From: Tellurirhabdus rosea
GTDB taxonomy: Bacteria; Bacteroidota; Bacteroidia; Cytophagales; Spirosomataceae
Reading direction: 5' to 3'
DNA length: 64,000 nt
Assembly (NCBI RefSeq): GCF_026278345.1
Contig: NZ_CP111085.1
Span: 4,536,501-4,600,500 of the forward strand
In this document: piece by piece, positions 33,858 through 40,977 of the stretch
Position numbering within the stretch: the first letter of the stretch is position 1
Layout of the letters: every line of letters begins with the position of its first letter
The notes under the pieces: model-generated
The model's database searches: none
The model's input: the letters and a program-made list of their open reading frames with translations, nothing else
What the model was told of the DNA's origin: nothing
Made by a program: the position numbers and the translations under genes

Positions 33858-36242
33858 ATGAAAACCTATGTAATGCTTTGGCTGCTGGCGGGTAGCCTGT
33901 CCGGGTACGGCCGGAGCCTTTTCCCGCCCTCCAGCGCCGCCGATACGGGGACCGTGGTCCGTCCGGCAGGGGAGTGGGTCCTTCGGGGAGTCGTGCTGGA
34001 CTCGGTTTCGCGGCAGCCCGTACCGTTCGCTACCCTTCGTCTGGTCGAGCTGCGGCAGGCGCGGGAGTCCAGAGGCACCAGCGCCAACGGGCAGGGCCAG
34101 TTTACGCTGAATCTGGCAACCGAAAACGCCTACCGGATCGAGGTGTCGAGCGTCGGGTACCAGTCCAGAAGCCTTCCGCTGCTGCCGGACGCGGGCCAGC
34201 CGCTGCTGCAGATCGTCCTGAAAGCCGCACCGAACACGCTGAAGGAAGTGGCCGTACGGGCTTCCCGGCCGCTGGTGGAGGAACAGCTGGACCGACTGGT
34301 GTACCATGCCGACCGCGACCAGACGGCCCAGGGCGGACTGGCTACGGACCTGATGCGAAAGGTGCCGCTGGTGACGGTGCTGCCCGACGGCGGACTCTCG
34401 GTCCGCGGCTCCACCAGCGTCAAACTGCTGGTCAACGGCCGAAGCTCCGTTCTGTCGAACAATCCGGCCGAGCTGTTGCGGCAGATTCCGGCGGAGTCCA
34501 TCAAAGCCATCGAAGTGATCACGACCCCCTCGGCCCGTTACGAGGCCGAAGGAGCCACGCTGGTCAATATCGTGACGAAGAAAAACCTGGCTCAGGGCCT
34601 GAACGCCACCCTCAACGGCGGCATCGGCAGCACGGGCAGCAACGCGGCCAGCAGTTTGTCGGCCAACTACAAAAAGCTGAGCCTGAACGCGGGCCTGACG
34701 GGCAACTGGTTTTACAATCCCTTCGCGGCCGATGCGGACCTGTACCAGATCGAAGCGGGTGAGCGCCAAAAGGTGCTCCGGCAGGAAGCCAGCGGCACGA
34801 TGGGCATTCAGGTGGTCAACGCCAACGCGGGAGTCGAGTACCGGCTTACGGACAAATCCCGCCTGCTGCTGGGGCTGAACCACCGGGTCCGCCAGGTCCG
34901 GACCGACCGCGAGGCTACGTTCCGTTCGCCCCTCGACGACAGCCCGCTGCCGTCCGGAAACTACCACTCCCGGATGCAGGCGGTGACCAACGACTGGAGC
35001 GCCGAATACAGCCGCACCTTCGGACGGGCCCAGCAGGAACTGGTCCTGAGCTGGACCGGCGGAACCACCCGCAACCGGACCGTGTCCGATCCCGCGCCGC
35101 CGGGTCTGAGCGACACCCGCGCCCTGAACCGGGAACAGGTTTTTCAGGCCGATTACCAGTACCCGCTGCGGCGTAACTGGCTGGTGGAGACAGGCGTGCG
35201 GTTTACGTCCCGCACCATCAGCAACAGCCTGGCTGATTCGCTCACCGACCGGCGTCTGAGCACGCTGCAATATCGCCAGCAGATCGGAGCGGCCTACCTG
35301 TCGAGCCAGTGGGATTTGAAAAACAGGTGGAGCTTTCGGGCGGGGATGCGCCTGGAGCAGACCTACAACCGCATCGAACAGGCCACCGGCCGGCAACCGC
35401 AGCAGTACACGAACCTGTTTCCGAATGTGCTGCTCCAGAAAAAGCTGAAAAACGCCCGCAGCCTGAAACTGGCCTACGGTCTGCGCATCCAGCGGCCACC
35501 CGCCCAGTTGCTGAACCCGGCCGTGGCCACGGTGGACCCGGTGAGCCGGTTTGCCGGAAGCCCGGACCTGCTTCCCGAACGGATGCATACGGCAGAAGCC
35601 AGCTTCAGTACCTACGTCCGAAGCAATTCGCTCATCATCAGTGCGTTTTCGCGCCGGACCGAAGGAGCCATCAGTCCTTACAATTCGCTGGTCGGCAGCA
35701 CGCTGGTCACCCGGTTTGTGAATCTGCGCAGCCAGCACGATCTCGGCCTCAACCTGTACGGGTCGGTGAAAGTCTGGAAATCCTGGCAGACCATCGCCAC
35801 CGCCAACGTGTACTACACCCGCCTTCAGGGCAGTGCCGCCCAGGCGAACCTGACCAACGGGGGCATCAATTACGCCCTCGGTACCATCTCGACCTGGGAA
35901 GTGACGCCCAACTGGGCCGCGCAGTTCTACGGAGGGTTCAATTCCTCGAAAGTCCGCCTGCAGGGCCGGGACGCCGCCTTCAGCTACTACCAGATGAGCG
36001 TGCGGCGCAATCTGCCCAAACAGAAAGGCAGCGTAGCGCTGGGCATCGACAACCCTTTCCAGCGCCGGATGGCCTGGGTGAGTTACAACGAAGCCGCCGG
36101 GTTTGCCTTCCGCAGTACCTCGTACCAGTACAACCGGGGTGTCCGCCTGACGATGATCTACCGCATCGGCAAGTCCGGTCCGAAGCAGGAATCAGCCCGG
36201 AGCCGCGAACGACGGCAAAGTGACCTGAAAGAAGACCAGTGA
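33858..36242 (+). CDS. TonB-receptor-like outer-membrane beta-barrel protein with CarboxypepD-like domain
   Basis: A 794-residue protein. After the signal peptide and a short linker come a carboxypeptidase-regulatory-like domain (about 45-120, 'LRGVVLDSVSRQPVPFATLRLVE'), a plug-like region (125-240, 'LATDLMRKVPLVTVLPDGGLSVRGSTSVKLLVNGR' and 'IKAIEVITTPSARYEAEGATLVNIVTKKN'), and a C-terminal barrel with many aromatic strands. This is the 'outer membrane beta-barrel family' common in Bacteroidota. Its position between the LanB/LolA-like genes and the sdpC genes suggests transport or recognition of a peptide product. No TonB box is obvious. Confidence 0.9.
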   Translation: MKTYVMLWLLAGSLSGYGRSLFPPSSAADTGTVVRPAGEWVLRGVVLDSVSRQPVPFATLRLVELRQARESRGTSANGQGQFTLNLATENAYRIEVSSVGYQSRSLPLLPDAGQPLLQIVLKAAPNTLKEVAVRASRPLVEEQLDRLVYHADRDQTAQGGLATDLMRKVPLVTVLPDGGLSVRGSTSVKLLVNGRSSVLSNNPAELLRQIPAESIKAIEVITTPSARYEAEGATLVNIVTKKNLAQGLNATLNGGIGSTGSNAASSLSANYKKLSLNAGLTGNWFYNPFAADADLYQIEAGERQKVLRQEASGTMGIQVVNANAGVEYRLTDKSRLLLGLNHRVRQVRTDREATFRSPLDDSPLPSGNYHSRMQAVTNDWSAEYSRTFGRAQQELVLSWTGGTTRNRTVSDPAPPGLSDTRALNREQVFQADYQYPLRRNWLVETGVRFTSRTISNSLADSLTDRRLSTLQYRQQIGAAYLSSQWDLKNRWSFRAGMRLEQTYNRIEQATGRQPQQYTNLFPNVLLQKKLKNARSLKLAYGLRIQRPPAQLLNPAVATVDPVSRFAGSPDLLPERMHTAEASFSTYVRSNSLIISAFSRRTEGAISPYNSLVGSTLVTRFVNLRSQHDLGLNLYGSVKVWKSWQTIATANVYYTRLQGSAAQANLTNGGINYALGTISTWEVTPNWAAQFYGGFNSSKVRLQGRDAAFSYYQMSVRRNLPKQKGSVALGIDNPFQRRMAWVSYNEAAGFAFRSTSYQYNRGVRLTMIYRIGKSGPKQESARSRERRQSDLKEDQ

Positions 36243-36249
36243 GTAACGT

Positions 36250-36307
36250 CCGAATCATTCCTAACCCTTATAAACCCTTTAACTCTAACCCTTAATCCTT
36301 AATCACC
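36250..36307 (+). promoter_or_regulatory. AACCCTT-rich leader before the first sdpC-like gene
   Basis: The 5' leader contains several AACCCTT/CTAACCC words in pyrimidine-rich context just before the start codon. Related leaders occur before the second and third sdpC-like genes (37094-37122; 38009-38034) and the sdpA-like gene (38954-38969). They may be a shared translation enhancer or just compositional. Confidence 0.35.
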
Positions 36308-37021
36308 ATGATTACGTTTATCCGCAACCGCTTGCTGAATGCCTACACGGCGCTGCCCCTGCTGATGTGTCTGCTGCTGACAACCTGGTCCGCCCAGGCC
36401 CGCCCGCTGACAACGAAACACCGCTATTCGGGCGAAGAAATGTTCCGCGGCCTGTTTTTCCTCGAAGGCCGTTACGCCCAGGCCCTGCCGGAACTGCAAA
36501 GCCTGAGTCTGAGCTATTCCAACAAAATGGCCAAGGCCGCCGACAAAGCCACCGTAGACCGCCAGCGTCACCAGATTCTGGCCGCGATCCGGGCCGAGCG
36601 ACCGGCCTTTTTCGACGAGTTCCGGAGGGCGCTGGAAAGCGGCAACCACCTGAAAATCCAGGCGGCCCTGCGGGATGGCCGTCAGCAGATGACCGGAGCG
36701 GTGGAGCGGCTCTACAAAGTGGACGCTTCGCAACTGGCCCGCCTCCAGGCACAGACCGCCCAGCTGGCCAAAGCCGGTAAGCTGGACCAGAAGGCCATCG
36801 ACAAGCTGGCCAAAGACCTGAAGGGCAAGTCAGACGAGACCAAGCCTGACAACGGAACCTGCGTCGTGCTCCTGCTGCCTATGGCCTGTACGATTATACT
36901 GTTGTGCGCAGTCGTGACCATGTACGTAGCCACCTCCGAGGATGTCCTGACGGCCGACTCCCGGCTCATGACCGAGCAGCTGGTCGCGTCGATCAGCCGA
37001 CTGGCCGCCAGCGCCTCCTGA
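36308..37021 (+). CDS. SdpC-like toxin precursor, first paralogue
   Basis: A 237-residue precursor. Signal peptide: MITFIRNRLLNAYTALPLLMC...SAQA. The SdpC hallmark 'RYSGEEMFRGLFFLEGRYAQALPEL' (residues 39-63) matches the 'SGEDYFRGLLFGQGEV' segment of Bacillus SdpC. A helical linker follows (65-180), then 'NGTC' at 182-185 and a hydrophobic stretch with C185, C194 and C200 (TCVVLLLPMACTIILLCAVV), which is the likely mature toxin. In Bacillus, signal peptidase plus SdpA/SdpB release a short membrane-acting peptide with a disulfide. First of three tandem paralogues; 65 bp after the barrel gene. Confidence 0.85.
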   Translation: MITFIRNRLLNAYTALPLLMCLLLTTWSAQARPLTTKHRYSGEEMFRGLFFLEGRYAQALPELQSLSLSYSNKMAKAADKATVDRQRHQILAAIRAERPAFFDEFRRALESGNHLKIQAALRDGRQQMTGAVERLYKVDASQLARLQAQTAQLAKAGKLDQKAIDKLAKDLKGKSDETKPDNGTCVVLLLPMACTIILLCAVVTMYVATSEDVLTADSRLMTEQLVASISRLAASAS

Positions 37022-37122
37022 GACCGCTTTCCAGAATCTTAACTCAATCAGTCAATCCAATCAACCAATCAATCATTCAAAATTCAATCAATCCTTTCTA
37101 ACCCTTTAAACTTTCCAACGCC

Positions 37123-37854
37123 ATGATTACTTACATCGCCAAACGCCTGTTGAATGCCTACACCGCCCTGCCGCTGCTGATGTGCTTTGTGCTGGCCTCC
37201 TTCCACAGCTTTGCCCGCTCCAACGAAGCGGCCCGGGCTACCTTCCTCTCGGGCGAGGACATGTTCAAAGGGGTCTTCTTTTTGGAAGGCCGCTACGCCC
37301 AGATGCTGCCCGAGACCCAGTCGTTGCAGGCCGCTTTCGTCAACCAGACCCAGTCTTCGTCCCAGAAAGCGGCCGTGGCCCAGGTTCGCCAGGCGGTGAT
37401 GGCCCACATTGCGGCGGCTCAGCCGGGCTACTTCGCTCACTTCAAGTCGGCGCTTAAGAGCGGGGATCACCTGCGGGTGAGTGCGGCTCTGTCGGAAGGG
37501 CAGAAGCTGGTGAGCAAGGCGGTGGATGAGCTTTATCAGCTCGACAAGACGCAGCTCAACAAGCTGCAGGCCCAGGCGCAGGCCGAGGCGGCCCGTCAGG
37601 GTGGCAAGCTGGACGCTCAGGCGGTAGAGAAGCTGGTGGGTCAGATGCAGAAAACGACGGCTCCCGACCCCAACAACGGCACCTGCGCCGTAGTGGTGGT
37701 GGTCGCAGTAACGGTAGCCGTTGCAGCGGTAGTGGTCCTGATCGCCGTTCTGCTGGTCGCCGAGGAGCAAATGGTAGCCAACCACAGCGGCCACTCGCTG
37801 CTGCACGAACAGCTGGTCGCCTCCATCTGCCAGGTAGCCCCCCAGATCGCCTGA
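37123..37854 (+). CDS. SdpC-like toxin precursor, second paralogue
   Basis: A 243-residue precursor with signal peptide (MITYIAKRLLNAYTALPLLMC...SFA), the hallmark 'FLSGEDMFKGVFFLEGRYAQMLPE', a helical linker and 'NNGTC' ending at C188. The tail is a long Val/Ala/Leu-rich stretch (VVVVAVTVAVAAVVVLIAVLLVA) followed by 'HSLLHEQLVASICQVAPQIA' with C236. The N-terminal 189 residues are encoded by DNA identical to the third paralogue; only the C-terminal hydrophobic segment differs. The candidate toxin has one Cys at its start and one close to the C-terminus, unlike the first paralogue. Confidence 0.85.
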   Translation: MITYIAKRLLNAYTALPLLMCFVLASFHSFARSNEAARATFLSGEDMFKGVFFLEGRYAQMLPETQSLQAAFVNQTQSSSQKAAVAQVRQAVMAHIAAAQPGYFAHFKSALKSGDHLRVSAALSEGQKLVSKAVDELYQLDKTQLNKLQAQAQAEAARQGGKLDAQAVEKLVGQMQKTTAPDPNNGTCAVVVVVAVTVAVAAVVVLIAVLLVAEEQMVANHSGHSLLHEQLVASICQVAPQIA

Positions 37855-37860
37855 AAAAGC

Positions 37861-37938
37861 TGAACAAGCGGCCGGGCACTCCATGCCGGGCACTCCATGC
37901 CGGACACACCAACAGACCGACCTCCGGCCGCTTGTTCA
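37861..37938 (+). terminator. Long-stem hairpin after the second sdpC-like gene
   Basis: TGAACAAGCGGCCGG (37861-37875) and CCGGCCGCTTGTTCA (37924-37938) are perfect 15-bp arms. The loop contains a 14-bp tandem repeat (GCCGGGCACTCCAT, twice and a partial third, 37872-37905). It may limit read-through or mark a duplication junction. Confidence 0.6.
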
Positions 37939-37977
37939 AAACCATCCGCCACCGCGGACCACCAATCAACCTTTCGG

Positions 37978-38012
37978 TCATTCAGTCATTCAATCAATCA
38001 GTCATTCCTTTC
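37978..38012. repeat. Single-arm TCATTCAATCA word array before the third sdpC-like gene
   Basis: A run of TCATTCAG/TCAATCAA words precedes the AACCCTT leader of the third sdpC-like gene. The same words precede the second sdpC-like gene (37040-37090) and the DCC gene (40530-40572). Confidence 0.5.
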
Positions 38013-38034
38013 AACCCTTAAACTTTCCAACGCC

Positions 38035-38766
38035 ATGATTACTTACATCGCCAAACGCCTGTTGAATGCCTACACCGCCCTGCCGCTGCTGATGTGCTTT
38101 GTGCTGGCCTCCTTCCACAGCTTTGCCCGCTCCAACGAAGCGGCCCGGGCTACCTTCCTCTCGGGCGAGGACATGTTCAAAGGGGTCTTCTTTTTGGAAG
38201 GCCGCTACGCCCAGATGCTGCCCGAGACCCAGTCGTTGCAGGCCGCTTTCGTCAACCAGACCCAGTCTTCGTCCCAGAAAGCGGCCGTGGCCCAGGTTCG
38301 CCAGGCGGTGATGGCCCACATTGCGGCGGCTCAGCCGGGCTACTTCGCTCACTTCAAGTCGGCGCTTAAGAGCGGGGATCACCTGCGGGTGAGTGCGGCT
38401 CTGTCGGAAGGGCAGAAGCTGGTGAGCAAGGCGGTGGATGAGCTTTATCAGCTCGACAAGACGCAGCTCAACAAGCTGCAGGCCCAGGCGCAGGCCGAGG
38501 CGGCCCGTCAGGGTGGCAAGCTGGACGCTCAGGCGGTAGAGAAGCTGGTGGGTCAGATGCAGAAAACGACGGCTCCCGACCCCAACAACGGCACCTGCGC
38601 CGTGGTCGCGGTGGTGGTGCTAGTGGTCGCGCTGGCGGCGGTGTATGTCTGGGTGTCGGTCACGGCCGTGGCGGAAGAAATGGTGGCCTACAAGCAGGGC
38701 GGACATTCGCTGCTGCACGAACAACTGGTCGCTACGATCTGCCAGATTGCTCCGCAAATCGCCTGA
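38035..38766 (+). CDS. SdpC-like toxin precursor, third paralogue
   Basis: A 243-residue precursor. The first 570 bp of coding sequence are identical to the second paralogue (37123) including synonymous sites; beyond the Cys of 'NNGTC' the proteins part: here 'VVALAAVYVWVSVTAVAEEMVAYKQGG' before the shared 'HSLLHEQLVATICQIAPQIA'. The open frame continues 46 codons upstream (from 37897), but those codons lie in hairpin and repeat DNA and the signal peptide begins at 38035. A recent tandem duplication with a replaced or selected toxin segment is the simplest reading. A terminator follows at 38792. Confidence 0.85.
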   Translation: MITYIAKRLLNAYTALPLLMCFVLASFHSFARSNEAARATFLSGEDMFKGVFFLEGRYAQMLPETQSLQAAFVNQTQSSSQKAAVAQVRQAVMAHIAAAQPGYFAHFKSALKSGDHLRVSAALSEGQKLVSKAVDELYQLDKTQLNKLQAQAQAEAARQGGKLDAQAVEKLVGQMQKTTAPDPNNGTCAVVAVVVLVVALAAVYVWVSVTAVAEEMVAYKQGGHSLLHEQLVATICQIAPQIA

Positions 38767-38791
38767 TAACGGGCGTCAAGGATATTGTCAG

Positions 38792-38828
38792 GCCGGTTTC
38801 CCTCGCGGAGACCGGCTTTTATTTTTTC
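38792..38828 (+). terminator. Terminator after the third sdpC-like gene
   Basis: GCCGGTtTCC and GGAgACCGGC form a stem with a CTCGC loop, followed by TTTTATTTTTT. It separates the three sdpC-like genes from sdpA, which then needs its own promoter (38867-38908). Confidence 0.8.
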
Positions 38829-38866
38829 GGAAAAACGGGTTTTGGTGAGGACAATCGCCGGGTTCG

Positions 38867-38908
38867 TATAAAAAAATTCAACGGGTCGGGTCTGCTTTGC
38901 AACTTTCG
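38867..38908 (+). promoter_or_regulatory. Candidate promoter of the sdpA-sdpB unit
   Basis: TATAAAAAAATT and TTGCAACTTTCG begin 30 bp apart, the same spacing and nearly the same sequences as at 32942-32983. TGCTTTGCA overlaps a TAnnTTTG-like -7 box. This element sits between the sdpC3 terminator and the sdpA start (38970). Confidence 0.5.
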
Positions 38909-38969
38909 TCCATCAGAAAGACCTCCGCCGGAGGGCACCCGTTTCGCAACTCCTAAACCCTTATTTTTT

Positions 38970-39512
38970 ATGAAAACGATGCGACTTGCTTTTGTGGGGC
39001 TTTGCCTCTTCTGGAGCGGGCTGGCGTTTTTTGCCCTGCTCACGTACGTGAAGGACACGCCGGTCCGCTTCAGCTACGAATTCCAGCACAATCTGCGGAC
39101 GCTGTTTCCGCAGGGCTGGGCCTTTTTCACCAAAAGCCCCCGCGACGAAAGCATCCAGCTCTACCGCTGGGAGAACAACCGGCTCCGGCTGGTGGACGGG
39201 CAGCGCCAGGCCACGCTCGAAAACCTGATGGGCTTCCGGCGGGCTTCGCGGGCGATGAGCGTCGAATACGCCTACCTGCTTTATAACGTCCCGGCCGAAA
39301 ACTGGGTCCGCTGCGAAGGCGATCCCGAAGCGTACCTCCGGACGCACCGGCTGGCCAACGTCGAAGTCGAGAACCACACGCCCCGGCCGTACCTGAGCGG
39401 TACCTATTACCTCATCCAGAAAGGCATCGTGCCCTGGGCCTGGGCTTCCGAGGCCGACCGCATTACGCTCCCCAGTTCCATCCTCAAACTCACTGTTGTA
39501 TGCAAACGCTAA
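38970..39512 (+). CDS. SdpA-like antimicrobial peptide production protein
   Basis: A 180-residue protein with one N-terminal helix (MRLAFVGLCLFWSGLAFFALLTYV) and the SdpA-family motif 'FPQGWAFFTKSPRDESIQLYRWENN' at residues about 47-71. The C-terminal half includes 'YLSGTYYLIQKGIVPWAWA'. In Bacillus, SdpA with SdpB is required for post-translational maturation of the SDP toxin. The gene overlaps sdpB-like by 13 bp (39500-39512), so the two are translationally coupled. Confidence 0.88.
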   Translation: MKTMRLAFVGLCLFWSGLAFFALLTYVKDTPVRFSYEFQHNLRTLFPQGWAFFTKSPRDESIQLYRWENNRLRLVDGQRQATLENLMGFRRASRAMSVEYAYLLYNVPAENWVRCEGDPEAYLRTHRLANVEVENHTPRPYLSGTYYLIQKGIVPWAWASEADRITLPSSILKLTVVCKR

Positions 39513-40468
39513 CCGCCTTCGACCGCTACCTGAACGCCCTGCTGGCGCGCAATCCGTGGACCAACGTGTACGGCTTCGTCCGCTCCCTGCTGGCCCTGGG
39601 CACCCTCTGCACGTTTCTGCTCAACGACATGGGCACGCTGTTTCGGCCCATCGCCGGGCAGACCGACTGCCCCTCCTGCATCGGACTGGCCCAGTACAGC
39701 CTCTTCTGCTGGCTCGGCGATCTGGAAACGGCCCGCTGGGTGTGCATCGGCATCCTGAGTCTGGTGGTGATCGGCATTTACCCGCGCCTCACGGCCCTGC
39801 TGCACGTGTACGTCGGTTTCAGCTTTATGTCCACGGCCATTCTGGTCGATGGCGGCGATCAGGTGACGCTGGTGCTGAGCACCCTGCTGCTGCCGCTCGC
39901 CCTGACCGACCCCCGCACCTGGCACTGGGCTTCGCTGCCGGTAGACACGGGTGCGTCAACGGCTTTTCAGTTCCGGAAACTGATTGCGCTGACGTCGTAC
40001 GGACTTCTGCGCCTGCAGGTGGCGCTGATTTACTTTGAAGCCTGCGTCGGCAAGTTCAAAGTGGCCGAGTGGGCCGACGGCACGGCGCTCTACTACTGGC
40101 TTTCCAACCCGACCTTTGGGCTGTCGCCGGAGATGCAGAGCCTGCTGCTGCCCATCCTGACCAACCGCTGGCTGATCGTGCTGCTGACCTGGAGTGTGCT
40201 GGTGCTCGAAGGGGGCCTGTTTCTGGGGCTGACGCTGGAGCCGAAATACCGCCGGTACCTGCTCTGGGCCGGGGTGGGCTTCCACTTCATGATCATTCTG
40301 ATACACGGCCTGCCGACCTTCTTTATGGCCATGACCGCCGCCCTGATCATCTTCCTGCGCCCGTACAGCCAGCCGTTCAACACGCGGCCCGTCGTGAGCC
40401 GGTTCCGGAAGCTGACGGCGCCTCTTCAACTGGAAGAAACCGCGACCGTATCGCCCGCCCGTGTCTGA
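39500..40468 (+). CDS. SdpB-like multi-pass membrane protein (HTTM family)
   Basis: A 322-residue integral membrane protein with about eight helices. It shows the features of the SdpB/HTTM superfamily: 'NPWTNVYGFVRSLLALGTLCTFLLND' at the N-terminus, 'LQVALIYFEACVGKFKVAEWADGTALYYWLSNPTFG' in the centre, and 'GVGFHFMIILIHGLPTFFMAMTAALI' near the end. With the SdpA-like protein it is expected to mature and perhaps export the SdpC-derived peptides. It overlaps the sdpA-like gene by 13 bp. The C-terminal tail is cytoplasmic and basic. Confidence 0.88.
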   Translation: MQTLTAFDRYLNALLARNPWTNVYGFVRSLLALGTLCTFLLNDMGTLFRPIAGQTDCPSCIGLAQYSLFCWLGDLETARWVCIGILSLVVIGIYPRLTALLHVYVGFSFMSTAILVDGGDQVTLVLSTLLLPLALTDPRTWHWASLPVDTGASTAFQFRKLIALTSYGLLRLQVALIYFEACVGKFKVAEWADGTALYYWLSNPTFGLSPEMQSLLLPILTNRWLIVLLTWSVLVLEGGLFLGLTLEPKYRRYLLWAGVGFHFMIILIHGLPTFFMAMTAALIIFLRPYSQPFNTRPVVSRFRKLTAPLQLEETATVSPARV

Positions 40469-40524
40469 AGGTTCATAACGCGGGAACCCCACCCGGTTCC
40501 CGCCCCCCCTTTCCTGACAAAAAC

Positions 40525-40573
40525 CATTCGGTCATTCAGTCAATCAATCATTCAGTCATTCCCTCAATCCCTC
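40525..40573. repeat. Single-arm TCATTCAG/TCAATCAA word array
   Basis: About six degenerate words (CATTCGGTCATTCAGTCAAT...) lie directly before the DCC gene start. No complementary arm was found nearby. Confidence 0.5.
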
Positions 40574-40966
40574 ATGAACGCGATCATCGTTTTCGACGGC
40601 GTCTGCGGCTTTTGCAACGGCTTCGTTCAGTTTGTGATCCGGCGGGACCCGGCCGGCGCGTTTACCTTTGTTTCGGCCGGGTCGGCGCGGGGGCAGCGGC
40701 TGCGTCGGGAGGCCGGGGTGGCGGCGCTGGACAGCATTCTGCTGGTGGAGAACGGAGTTGTTTATCAAAAATCCGAGGCGATTCTGCGCATTGCGCGCCG
40801 CCTGTCGGGGCCGTGGCGGTGGGCGTGGGCCTTCTCGGTTGTGCCCCGGACCGTGCGGGACGCGCTCTACGACCGCTTTGCCCGGCACCGCTACCTCTTT
40901 GGCCGGACAACTTCCTGCCAGCTGCTCACCGCCGAACAGCGGACCCGAATTGTCTTAACCGATTAA
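40574..40966 (+). CDS. DCC (DUF393) thiol-disulfide oxidoreductase
   Basis: A 130-residue protein of the YuxK/DUF393 family: the N-terminal D-x-x-C-x-x-C signature is 'VFDGVCGFCNGFVQFVIRRD' (Cys11 and Cys14 region), followed by 'AEAGVAALDSILLV'-like and 'SEAILRIARRL' elements. The family is thioredoxin-like and is often encoded next to, or fused with, HTTM proteins such as SdpB. Its place in this operon suggests it sets the redox state of cysteines in the SdpC-derived peptides. It lies 105 bp after sdpB-like and 11 bp before the CPBP gene. Confidence 0.9.
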   Translation: MNAIIVFDGVCGFCNGFVQFVIRRDPAGAFTFVSAGSARGQRLRREAGVAALDSILLVENGVVYQKSEAILRIARRLSGPWRWAWAFSVVPRTVRDALYDRFARHRYLFGRTTSCQLLTAEQRTRIVLTD

Positions 40967-40977
40967 CCCCAAGTTGT

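Noticed and set aside
33054-35738. An 894-codon open frame antisense to the LolA-like and barrel genes
   Set aside because: Antisense shadow spanning two real genes and their gap; no recognisable protein features.
37897-38034. 46-codon N-terminal extension of the third sdpC-like gene
   Set aside because: Lies in hairpin and word-repeat DNA; the identical second paralogue begins with the same signal peptide at the equivalent of 38035.
36308-38766. Duplication of sdpC genes by an insertion sequence or transposon
   Set aside because: No transposase, terminal inverted repeats or target-site duplication seen around the copies.
40069-40977. Long upstream extension of the CPBP gene
   Set aside because: Overlaps the sdpB-like and DCC genes out of frame; the membrane protein starts naturally at 40978.
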